Assembly: GCA_937902315.1 (NCBI GenBank)
Contig: CALGUG010000039.1
Span: 62,001 to 126,000, forward strand
Reading direction: 5' to 3'
Source: an uncultured Chloroflexales bacterium
Lineage (GTDB): Bacteria; Chloroflexota; Chloroflexia; Chloroflexales; Chloroflexaceae
DNA: 64,000 bases
Position numbers and translations under genes: made by a program. The notes beneath the pieces were generated by a model. It was not told the origin of the DNA. It did no database searches and saw only the letters and a list, made by a program, of their open reading frames with translations. This document shows, piece by piece, positions 17,065 through 25,233 of this stretch (position 1 is its first letter; each line of letters opens with the position of its first letter).

Positions 17065-18957
17065 ATGTCTCAGTTCAAACGCATGTCGCGCCGCGACCTT
17101 CTGCAACTGCTGGCGTTCGGTAGCGCAGGTGCGGTACTTGCCGCTTGTGGCGGTGCTCCAGCTGCGGCCCCAACTCAGGCTCCGTCGACCGGCGGTGAGG
17201 CTCCGGCACCTGCTGCTGATGCTGCTCCTACGACAGCACCTGCTGCTGATGCTGCTCCTACCGAGGCTCCTGCTGCTGATGCTCCGGCTAGTGGCGGTGC
17301 TGCTCCAACCGGCGAATTCCATGGCGCCTTCCCGTATCAGGTTCCGCCCACCGGCCACTGGAACTCCTTCGTTCCCGATGGTATCCCGAACGGTATCTCG
17401 ATCTACTGGGACTTGCTCGAAGAGCCTATGGCTCGCTACCACTGGGGTAAGGACGAGTGGGTTTACCTCTTGGCCGAAAGCTCGGAGGTTCAGCCACCCA
17501 ACAAGTTTGTGGTGAAGCTGCGCGACGCCGTTTGGAGTGACGGTAACCCCGTAACCTCCAAAGACGTTGTGACCACCTTCAACGTGGGTCGCCTCTTCAA
17601 CTGGACCATCTTCCAGTATGTGGGCCAAGTCAACGCTGTCGATGACAAGACCGTCGAGTTTGTCATGGACAAGCCCTCGACCTTGGTAGAGCGCTTGGCT
17701 TTGGTAGAGCGCATCCGCTCGGCTGCGACCTACGGCCAATACGGCGATCGTGTCGCACAGTTGCTGGCTGATGGCAAAGACAAGGACTCGGACGAGTGGA
17801 AGGCGCTGCTGCAGGAAGTGACTGAGTTCCGCCCGGCTACTCACATCACCTCCGGCCCCTACCAGATCGATCCGAACACCATCACCGACGCTTCCTTGTC
17901 GATGCACTGGGTATCGACCGCTTGGAACGCCGATAAGGTTCAGTTCGGTACGATCGTGCTCTACAACGGTGAGACTCCCGCAGTCACCCCGTTGGTACTC
18001 TCGGGCGACGTCGACTACGCAACCCACGGCTTCCCGCCCGCAACCGAGCAGGAGTACATGGCGCAGGGCATTCGCATCATCCGCGCTCCGACGTACTCCG
18101 GTCCGGCTCTCTACTTCAACCACGACAACCCCATCCTCTCCAAGAAGGAAGTACGCCAAGCTCTGGCCTACTCCATCAAGCGCGACGAGGCTGGTGTTGT
18201 ATCGTTGGGCCAGTCGGGTGTAGCTCACAAGTACATGATCGGTATCAGCGACAACCTCGTACCGAAGTGGATCGACGATGCTACCTTGGCTAAGCTCAAC
18301 ACCTACGACTACGACCTCGCTAAGGCCGAAGAGCTCTTGACCAGCATCGGCTACAGCAAGGGCAGCGATGGCTACTGGACCGACGAGAGCGGCACGCCGC
18401 TGGCCTTCGAGCTGACCGTACCGGCTGAGTACGCAGACTGGTCGGCAACCGCCGAGAACGTCGCTCAGCAGCTCAACAACGCTGGCTTCAAGATCACCGT
18501 TCGCGGTATCCAGTTCCAGCAGCACGCCAAGGACATTCCGGCTGGTAACTTCACCTTGGCTATCAACGGCTGGGGCGCTGCCAACCCGCACCCGAGCTTC
18601 TCGTGGACGACTCCGCTCTTCACCTACAACTATGTGGAGTCCACCACCGGTAAGGGTATGAACTTCCCGCTCGAGCAGGAGTACAATGGCGAGAAGATCG
18701 ACCTGCAAGAGCTGATTGTCAGCTCGGCCGAGGGCTTGGATCCCGAAGAGCAGAAGAGCAAGATCTCGGTTGTTGCTCAGGTCTTCAACGAGCTGCTGCC
18801 GATCGTTCCGATCTTCGAGCGCTACGGTAACAACCCCGCTCTCGAGACCCGCGTGACCGGCTACCTGCCCGAGGGCGACCCGATCTACAAGAACGCGGTC
18901 TACGGCGACAACTTCGTTGTCATGATGATCCAAGACGGCACTCTCAAGCCGCTGTAA
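17065..18957 (+). CDS. Family 5 substrate-binding lipoprotein of the Opp-type transporter
   Basis: Extracellular binding protein (630 aa) of the SBP_bac_5 family. It has a Tat-like SRRDLLQLL stretch, a lipobox LAAC with Cys28, and an Ala/Pro-rich linker up to about residue 90. The body shows family features such as EPMARYHW, DAVWSDGNPVTSKDV and VRQALAYSIKRDE. AGGAGGG is 8 nt before the ATG. It is the last gene of the transporter operon and is followed by a strong terminator. The subfamily resembles binding proteins for cello- or xylo-oligosaccharides, but the ligand is not proven. Confidence 0.92.
   Translation: MSQFKRMSRRDLLQLLAFGSAGAVLAACGGAPAAAPTQAPSTGGEAPAPAADAAPTTAPAADAAPTEAPAADAPASGGAAPTGEFHGAFPYQVPPTGHWNSFVPDGIPNGISIYWDLLEEPMARYHWGKDEWVYLLAESSEVQPPNKFVVKLRDAVWSDGNPVTSKDVVTTFNVGRLFNWTIFQYVGQVNAVDDKTVEFVMDKPSTLVERLALVERIRSAATYGQYGDRVAQLLADGKDKDSDEWKALLQEVTEFRPATHITSGPYQIDPNTITDASLSMHWVSTAWNADKVQFGTIVLYNGETPAVTPLVLSGDVDYATHGFPPATEQEYMAQGIRIIRAPTYSGPALYFNHDNPILSKKEVRQALAYSIKRDEAGVVSLGQSGVAHKYMIGISDNLVPKWIDDATLAKLNTYDYDLAKAEELLTSIGYSKGSDGYWTDESGTPLAFELTVPAEYADWSATAENVAQQLNNAGFKITVRGIQFQQHAKDIPAGNFTLAINGWGAANPHPSFSWTTPLFTYNYVESTTGKGMNFPLEQEYNGEKIDLQELIVSSAEGLDPEEQKSKISVVAQVFNELLPIVPIFERYGNNPALETRVTGYLPEGDPIYKNAVYGDNFVVMMIQDGTLKPL
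17208..17287 (+). repeat. Short tandem repeat encoding lipoprotein linker
   Basis: Imperfect 33-bp units around CCTGCTGCTGATGCTGCTCC, present about three times, encode APAADAAPT-type repeats of the surface linker. The tract is prone to length variation. Confidence 0.8.
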
Positions 18958-18980
18958 GTCTCATCAACTAGTCGACATAA

Positions 18981-19020
18981 CGGGGAGGGCGGCAGATCTG
19001 CCACCCTCCCCGCTTTTTAT
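18981..19020 (+). terminator. Intrinsic terminator of the Opp-type operon
   Basis: CGGGGAGGG-c-GGCAGA pairs with TCTGCC-a-CCCTCCCCG (18981-19012), followed by CTTTTTAT. It is a strong GC-rich stem with a T-tract, 24 bp after the stop codon. Confidence 0.92.
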
Positions 19021-19089
19021 TTCCGCTCTAATACCGATTATCCTCGCTGATATCGAGTATTTCCGCTTTACTCTAGCGGTGTCGTCTCT

Positions 19090-19390
19090 TCCCCAAACAA
19101 GGCTTTAACCGCGTCCGCCTACGGCTACCAACATCCTATCCAACAAAATAGGGCTGTATCTCCGCGTGCCCAAAATCCACAGAATACAATAATGCACACC
19201 TATTTCGAGTTTGTATTTGAATATATGACCTTATTAATGAAATTATTCATACAAACTACAACTGTAGCAAGACCTGCACTCTCCGTGCTGCGGAAGCACA
19301 AAAAGGGGAGAAAGGGTTCAGAGAGATTTCGCGCGACAGCACAAAAGTAGTCAGGTTTCGCCCTACCGAAGCTCAATGTTTCGTTTTGGC
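19090..19390. repeat. Dispersed repeat, forward copy with degraded second motif
   Basis: A forward core lies at about 19107-19130 (CCGCGTCCGCCTACGGCTAC). A degraded reverse copy of the second motif lies near 19354-19373. Between them are AGATTTCGCGCGACAGCAC, related to the 27075-27110 hairpin, and a TATATGACC motif near 19222. No gene is seen in 18958-19410. Confidence 0.65.
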
Positions 19391-19410
19391 TTTGGAAAAA
19401 AGGAAGATAT

Positions 19411-22059
19411 TTATGGAAATAGATCCAAATGCTGATCGGGTGCACTCAAGCGTAAAAGACAGACTAAAATGCCTGCAGAACCAGTTAGAAAACTGATATC
19501 AAGTTTGTCTCCATCATCCCCACGCCATAGAAGTCGTGGCTGTTTAGTGGCGAAAGTCTCTAGTAGACAAGCAAGTTTATACGCTTCTGATGACCATAAT
19601 GCATCCTTAAAAAAGCAAGCGCTATCCAAGAGGTAGTTGATATTCCCTGCAAGACCATAAGCCAGTGAAGGTCCGGTCCAGTAAGTTCTATAGGCGCTTC
19701 TTCGCGCAGCTCCCTCTGCCATATCGCGTGCGTTCGGAACAAATTCATAGCGAGCGGCAGAGAGAAAAAAGCGTCCAATACCAGAGGCACCATGGCTCCA
19801 GTAGCTTGCGTCTATGGAACTACCTTCAACAGCCGGCCAACCTAAACCATACCGCTTGCTACCAGCAGGTTTTGCTAAACGAGTTAACCAACGTGTCACG
19901 GCACATACAGCTTGAGCTAGTCGTTCATCTTGTGTCACTGCAAAAAGATCTAATAATGCATCGCCTATTCCCGTAGCACCATAGGCGTACCCAACAAAAG
20001 CCTTGCCACTGTTGATCCCATAACCAGAAGGCAGAATCCACTGCAATTCCCCAGAACGCTGCTCGTGTGCGGATTGCAACAAGTACGCGCCACATTCTAC
20101 TGCTGCTTCAAGCTGAGCAAGATCGTTGCTGGCCTGCCACAACTTGAGGTGCAAACGAAGTCTTCCTGCGCTGCCAGCAAAGAGGTCTGGCGAATGATGA
20201 GGCAAGTTTGCAATCTGCTTTGCTTCTTGTAAGGCTAAGTCAATTAGTGTAGGTTCGTTCAATGCTTGTCCTGCACGTAAGAGGGCCAGACTAACGCCCG
20301 CACGCCCCGTATACAGCCCAGCATGTCGCTCACCCCCATGAGGCAGTGGAACTCGCATCATCGCTTTCACGGCATCTTTGAGAGCAACACTGAACGAAGC
20401 CTGTGGAAACCTCTGCACCAGACTAGCCAAGCTTATGACTATACCTGCAAGACCACTACCTAACGAGGAGTTCTGAAGAGTCGTTGCAAACAGCATGTTT
20501 TGAGAAGCTGTTACGCTTTCTTTGATAGTGATTGCCAAACTATCCCCAAGTTCATAAGCTAACTCGCTGTAGTGTTGGTGGGGCCGATCTGAATACTGGG
20601 ATGTTTTTGTTGAAGCTCTGGAACGTTTCAACTGTATGCATGTCAATGCATCGACGAGCTGGCTTGCGAGTGCCCAACGCTTAGAGCTATCAGGATCTAG
20701 GCAAGTGCGAATAACGTGGACAAGCTGATCGGGAATATCTGGGCGTACTGTCTCTAATGGGCGAGCAAGGAGGTTGTGTGGTTGGGGTGCTATTGCAGGT
20801 TCTGCACCAGTCACCAAGAAGTAGAGCAATGCTCCGAAACTGTAGATATCATCGGATGGCGTTGGTGGAAGCGCGTTTTGTCGCTGAGGCGACATATAAC
20901 CGCGCGTGCCAAATGGTGTGTACTTTGAGGTATGTTGCTCGACAACCATTTCCAAGTCGATCAAACATAGTCTCTGACCCTTACTAAGTATCAGATTGGC
21001 AGCCTTCAGATCACATAGAACAAAGCCCTGAGCATGAATGGAAGCGAGCATTTCAGCGAGTGCGCGTGCCCAACTAATAATCTTCTTAATGGGAAGATAA
21101 GTTCCCCTGTTGACCTGTCGTCTTACATACTCTCCAAGCATCTCACCTTGGATATATTCCATTACCAAGAAGAGATCACCCTGATAGTTAAAGAGGTCAT
21201 AGTATTCGGGTACATCAGCATAAGGAGCTAAGCGCTTTAGCATTGCGCACTCGTAGCGTAATCGTGCGCAGGCATCACTTCCATCAGCAGCAACAAGGGC
21301 ATTTTGGCGGGCCTGCTTAATAATACAAGCCCGCTTTTGATCCAAATCGATTGCCAAATACACAGCGCCCCGTGCTGACTGCGATAATAGGCCAGTGAGA
21401 ATATAGCGTTGCGCTAAAATAATCTCATCTGTTTGTTTATGATTAACGATCCCAGCTGCAGCGAAGGGGTCTGTGACCCACGAGGGAACGATGTAAGTTG
21501 AAAGACGTCGATCTGCTACCAGATTACCATCTGGAGCTTCAATAGCGCTTAATATCAAACCATCGCTATCTTGAATGGAACGCTTATCAAAGCTTCCATA
21601 GCGGTATGAAACGATGCTGGTTAGACTAAGGCGCCTGTCGGAGAGCACAGCCGGGCCTTGTAACCCCGTTGTGGCCTTATCTAAAGCGATCGCAAGTCGT
21701 ACCGCTTGTTCATCATCTCTAGGATAGATGGTAATAAACTTTCCGATCTGGCTTAATCCACTAGCTCCACTGTTTAATAGTTCAAGTAATGTCAGCGGTG
21801 CGACCTTGAAGCTAACTCGTTCGCCAAAGAGGATCGGAAGGACTGATCGTAATACATCGGGCGCACTGTAGCGTGTAGCGGAAACATGGAGCTTCCAGCC
21901 TTGGCCTGGTAAGGAATGGTTTTTGCAGGTAAGCATAATCCATTCTTCAGGGCCTGCTGGTGTTTGAAGAATGTATTCTGCTAAAGTAGAAGTTCCGGCG
22001 CACAGCATTTCAAGGATTGGATCGGAAACGACCTGCTCTAGCTTCGCTACTTCAATCAC
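19411..22059 (-). CDS. Class III lanthipeptide synthetase (LanKC)
   Basis: Trifunctional lanthipeptide synthetase (882 aa), which phosphorylates, eliminates and cyclises Ser/Thr/Cys in a precursor peptide. Residues 1-210 match the lyase-type N-terminus of LanKC (WKLHVSATRYSAPDVL, GKFITIYP, GPAVLSDRR, YRYGSF). Residues about 218-480 are the kinase domain (K248, LCDLKAAN with D350, IDLE with D368). Residues about 535-882 are a LanC-like cyclase. All expected zinc ligands are replaced: AYG for AHG near 693, WSHG for WCYG near 754-757, and LTGSAG for CHG near 858-863. That indicates class III rather than class IV. The start is GTG at 22059 with GGAGG upstream. It is the last gene of an operon with precursor-like, NACHT and caspase-like genes. 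Confidence 0.88.
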   Translation of the reverse strand: MIEVAKLEQVVSDPILEMLCAGTSTLAEYILQTPAGPEEWIMLTCKNHSLPGQGWKLHVSATRYSAPDVLRSVLPILFGERVSFKVAPLTLLELLNSGASGLSQIGKFITIYPRDDEQAVRLAIALDKATTGLQGPAVLSDRRLSLTSIVSYRYGSFDKRSIQDSDGLILSAIEAPDGNLVADRRLSTYIVPSWVTDPFAAAGIVNHKQTDEIILAQRYILTGLLSQSARGAVYLAIDLDQKRACIIKQARQNALVAADGSDACARLRYECAMLKRLAPYADVPEYYDLFNYQGDLFLVMEYIQGEMLGEYVRRQVNRGTYLPIKKIISWARALAEMLASIHAQGFVLCDLKAANLILSKGQRLCLIDLEMVVEQHTSKYTPFGTRGYMSPQRQNALPPTPSDDIYSFGALLYFLVTGAEPAIAPQPHNLLARPLETVRPDIPDQLVHVIRTCLDPDSSKRWALASQLVDALTCIQLKRSRASTKTSQYSDRPHQHYSELAYELGDSLAITIKESVTASQNMLFATTLQNSSLGSGLAGIVISLASLVQRFPQASFSVALKDAVKAMMRVPLPHGGERHAGLYTGRAGVSLALLRAGQALNEPTLIDLALQEAKQIANLPHHSPDLFAGSAGRLRLHLKLWQASNDLAQLEAAVECGAYLLQSAHEQRSGELQWILPSGYGINSGKAFVGYAYGATGIGDALLDLFAVTQDERLAQAVCAVTRWLTRLAKPAGSKRYGLGWPAVEGSSIDASYWSHGASGIGRFFLSAARYEFVPNARDMAEGAARRSAYRTYWTGPSLAYGLAGNINYLLDSACFFKDALWSSEAYKLACLLETFATKQPRLLWRGDDGDKLDISFLTGSAGILVCLLRLSAPDQHLDLFP

Positions 22060-22091
22060 TGTTTGCCTCCATCCAAGCTGTGCGCCTATCT

Positions 22092-22655
22092 CTACAAACC
22101 TACTTCACTCTCTAGATCATTACCACTGCTGGTAGTAATATCTGGGTTTTTCGGTTCATCACTACCATCATTTTTATTGTTGATAGTAATCTTTGGAATT
22201 TTCGGTTCATTACTGACATCATTTTCATTGTTGATAGTGGGGAGGCGTGCTTCGTTACTATCAGTGCTTATATGAGGAGTGGGGGACAGCATATCACAGA
22301 TAAGACCTGTCCCTGGACAGTTACAGCTGATCAGTTGCGTACAATTGGCGGAAAATGTGGTTATTCTAGTTACAATATTGGCATTGATGCTAGAGAAATT
22401 GTTATCAGAAGACAAAAGTGCAGCTTTCAGTTCATCTTCATTACGTGGATTAAAATTGGGATCCCGAAGCAAAGGATGATCGTAAGATTCCAGTAATGTG
22501 ACAGCATAGACTGCTGGCATATCTTTCTGTTGTAGAGTGCTCAAAGGATTGGTTTTTATTTCTTGACGAAATACTTCATCAGTCTGCAAGCGTTTGAGAA
22601 ATTGCTTCGCTTTTCGTTGTACCTTCTGAAGATACGTTCTGTTTTGCTTCGTCAT
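22092..22655 (-). CDS. Lanthipeptide-precursor-like protein with Cys-rich core and repeat tail
   Basis: A 187-aa protein of no recognised family, directly before the LanKC gene (32-bp gap). AAGGAGG at 6 nt supports ATG 22655. The N-terminal 80 residues are charged and helical-looking (KVQRKAKQFLKRLQTDEVF), like a RiPP leader. Residues 94-120 hold all four Cys (105, 111, 113, 120) among many Thr/Ser. T99-x-x-S102-x-x-C105 fits the labionin-type pattern used by class III enzymes. Residues 140-187 are about three imperfect repeats of TINNxNDxSxEPKxP. The start overlaps the NACHT gene end by 77 bp. A role as the LanKC substrate is inferred from position and composition. A core in mid-protein with a long acidic tail is atypical. 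Confidence 0.6.
   Translation of the reverse strand: MTKQNRTYLQKVQRKAKQFLKRLQTDEVFRQEIKTNPLSTLQQKDMPAVYAVTLLESYDHPLLRDPNFNPRNEDELKAALLSSDNNFSSINANIVTRITTFSANCTQLISCNCPGTGLICDMLSPTPHISTDSNEARLPTINNENDVSNEPKIPKITINNKNDGSDEPKNPDITTSSGNDLESEVGL
22110..22240 (-). repeat. Tandem 51-bp repeat in the precursor-like gene tail
   Basis: Two clear copies and a partial third of a unit containing ATTGTTGATAGTAATCTTTG encode the TINNxND...EPKIPK repeats at the C-terminus. Slippage could change the length of the tail. Confidence 0.65.
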
Positions 22656-25119
22656 AAACAGCCTCCTTATCAATGTTTTGAAATTCTATCGTAGCCAAAT
22701 GTTCCCGAAGAGTGTTATGGATAAATTTATATGATCCTCCAGCCCGGAAAAGTAGGCGACGTTTTGTTACAAAGTCGAGAAATTTTACTAAATCTAAAGG
22801 AATGGCTCCTTCTTGTTGAAGGCAGGTACGTAACAGAAAATGTTGAATATAGGCAAAACCGCCAAAACCGAGACTTGTCGCGAGACCTAGACCGAGCGAC
22901 AACATTATTTGGAAAATGAAATGATTTCCAATTAGCATTCTTCCAATAACTGTGAATGCGTCAACAAAAGCATATAAATTTGTTTCTGAATCAATAATTT
23001 TCAAGTAGTCCATCAACTGTCCCATAAAATGCAAGATAGTTGAGAATATCAGAAGCCCTAACCCTACAGTTAATCCAACAATAAGTGCATTTCGCCCTGT
23101 TTGAGAAATACCCTTACCGGGCAAGGTGCGTGTTGGTATTTCAGCAACCGATAATCCCCAAATAGGCATTAAAATAAGACTAACTATCGATCCAAATGCT
23201 AGAATTGCACCGGAGAAGCCTAAAATCCATTGCCCAATACTCAAACTCCAACTACTACTTTCGAACCAAGCTAGAATATTACCTACTAGTGCAAGAGAGA
23301 GAATGATCATTGCACCAAACGCTATGGAATTAAAGAACCCACGCAATGCCTGTGGCCATGACCAAATAAGGCGTTCGGCTATCTGGATAGGCTGTGGCTG
23401 CAAATAAATCTTGAAACACTTAGTGAAGCGCAAATTTAGGCCCATCATGATGCAACTACCAACTAGTCCATAGATAAGAGCAGCATCAAATGTAAATAGC
23501 CATACTTCAGTTGGCCATTCGAAAAGGAATCTTCGTAGACTCAAAAGCAGACCAAACACTACTAATAACCAACCTGTCCAACGCCAGAACCCAGTAATAC
23601 CTAAAATAAGGCCCAAAGCAGATGCAATAGCTAGCTCTCGTCCAAGGCCGCCTATTAAGCCGAAAAGTAGCGCCGAAGTTAACATTAAGAAAAATATATA
23701 GATCCAGCGTCCCCGCGAGTTAAGCCAATTTGGTTGAAGCTCCTCTATCAGGAATAATGACTTATCGAGTTCTTTCATCTTTGCAGCTAACCAAGCAAGG
23801 TAGTGCAGAGTCTGTTTGGGTGTGTAGGGTAAAGCTAATGAAGATGTCGGGGTATCTGCAAGTTCGATCCCATAGATACGCTCACCCTCGGGGTAAGAGA
23901 GCATTCGCTTAATGTAATGCTCAAAGATCTGTGCTCGTCGCGCTTCAAAAGAACCACTTGTTAACGAAGGTATATTTGTGTTGTTCTCATAGGCTAAGAT
24001 GATCATACTGAGCATTAGTGGCGTTCTGGCCATCTCGGCTAGTTGTTCATCATGAGTGAGCAATTCTCGTATAGGCGCGATCCGTTTACCGCCACTTTCA
24101 AGGTAGTTTGTTAATTGTTCCACACTGATGGGCACCACTTTAAGTACAGCTGGAATATCAAGTTGCTGCTGTAGCGCAACATAGTCGTCGATACGACTAC
24201 AGACAACCATTTGATCTAGACCATACTCCTTCTTTCGAAAGGTATTTATTGCAAGAACGCAAGCATTACGTGATACTTCAGCTACTTCGTCAAGCCCATC
24301 AAGCAGAAGAAGAAGCGTCCCAGTTGTAATCCATTGGCGGCCTAGTGTGGGAGGCACTGCATAACGTAATTGGAGCTCTTCAATTAACCACTCTTTAAAG
24401 GTGCCTCGCCATGTACTGAATGAGGACAAATTGAAAATTACCGGGATTGGCTGATGCACATCTTGTTCTGCACGATCAAGTAAATCCTTTGCCAATAAAA
24501 GCAGTGCTGTTGTTTTACCAGTTCCTGGCTCTCCAAGCAGCAGCAACTCTTTGCCCACGCGGTCGTACACATCGGTTATCGAGATATTAGGAGGAAGATG
24601 ATGATCTGGTTTGCGGTACCATTGACCTATAAGCCGCCAAGGATGTCGCTGGCTGGTCTTATGCGTTTCAAAACCTAGATTGATCAGGCTCATATGTTGG
24701 AGCGAGTGTTTAAGTACTCCATCGATCCACATAGAGCGAACCTTATCGATCATAGTGACACGTCGGCGCTTCTCCTCTGGCGAGATCCGCTGATCGAGTT
24801 GGACAGTAAGCTTAATGGCACTTGCTCCATTACCGATAGCAACCGTATCACTATTTTGGATCAAACCAACAGTAATTGAATCGTTGTTAAAATTGACCGT
24901 AGTTCCGTTCGCGTTAATCTGTGCTCCTATAAGCTCGTGAATCAGATTAAGGATTTGAGGTGTAGCACTAAGCTCTTTGCCAATCTCCTCTAATGAACAC
25001 TCCTGTGTTACGGCAGCACTAAGAAGCTCTGCAAGCTTCGTTACGTCACGAGTATGGCCAGTTGGTATGGCATCGTGAAGAGTTGTCTCGATTTCTTTTG
25101 CTATTACTGAAGCATCCAT
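22579..25119 (-). CDS. NACHT-domain STAND NTPase with C-terminal membrane segments
   Basis: Predicted signal-transduction NTPase (846 aa). Residues 1-110 form an N-terminal adaptor region ending in VAIGNGASAIKL. The NACHT NTPase has Walker A GEPGTGKTT at 196-204 and Walker B LLLLLDGLDEV at about 269-279. From about residue 470 to 770 there are about ten hydrophobic segments, so the C-terminal half is membrane-embedded. NACHT proteins act as oligomerising switches in bacterial and eukaryotic immunity. It is the second gene of the caspase-NACHT-precursor-LanKC operon. Its 3' end overlaps the next gene. The IGxGAxA motif also occurs at the C-terminus of the caspase-like protein. A defence or cell-death role is inferred. 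Confidence 0.82.
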   Translation of the reverse strand: MDASVIAKEIETTLHDAIPTGHTRDVTKLAELLSAAVTQECSLEEIGKELSATPQILNLIHELIGAQINANGTTVNFNNDSITVGLIQNSDTVAIGNGASAIKLTVQLDQRISPEEKRRRVTMIDKVRSMWIDGVLKHSLQHMSLINLGFETHKTSQRHPWRLIGQWYRKPDHHLPPNISITDVYDRVGKELLLLGEPGTGKTTALLLLAKDLLDRAEQDVHQPIPVIFNLSSFSTWRGTFKEWLIEELQLRYAVPPTLGRQWITTGTLLLLLDGLDEVAEVSRNACVLAINTFRKKEYGLDQMVVCSRIDDYVALQQQLDIPAVLKVVPISVEQLTNYLESGGKRIAPIRELLTHDEQLAEMARTPLMLSMIILAYENNTNIPSLTSGSFEARRAQIFEHYIKRMLSYPEGERIYGIELADTPTSSLALPYTPKQTLHYLAWLAAKMKELDKSLFLIEELQPNWLNSRGRWIYIFFLMLTSALLFGLIGGLGRELAIASALGLILGITGFWRWTGWLLVVFGLLLSLRRFLFEWPTEVWLFTFDAALIYGLVGSCIMMGLNLRFTKCFKIYLQPQPIQIAERLIWSWPQALRGFFNSIAFGAMIILSLALVGNILAWFESSSWSLSIGQWILGFSGAILAFGSIVSLILMPIWGLSVAEIPTRTLPGKGISQTGRNALIVGLTVGLGLLIFSTILHFMGQLMDYLKIIDSETNLYAFVDAFTVIGRMLIGNHFIFQIMLSLGLGLATSLGFGGFAYIQHFLLRTCLQQEGAIPLDLVKFLDFVTKRRLLFRAGGSYKFIHNTLREHLATIEFQNIDKEAVYDEAKQNVSSEGTTKSEAISQTLAD

Positions 25120-25233
25120 ACGCTTAGCTTTTTGGTAATTCCAATCGGGGTGTCAAATGCATCGCAAAAGGACATACCTTAAATGTGTAAGCATGAAGAG
25201 ATGTAATGCTTGTGTGAGTCTGGAAAGTCTAGG

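Noticed and set aside
17050..18933. Long antisense open frame (627 codons) opposite the family 5 binding-protein gene
   Set aside because: The sense strand encodes a complete recognisable lipoprotein with strong start and terminator signals. The antisense frame is a by-product of GC-rich codon bias and matches no family.
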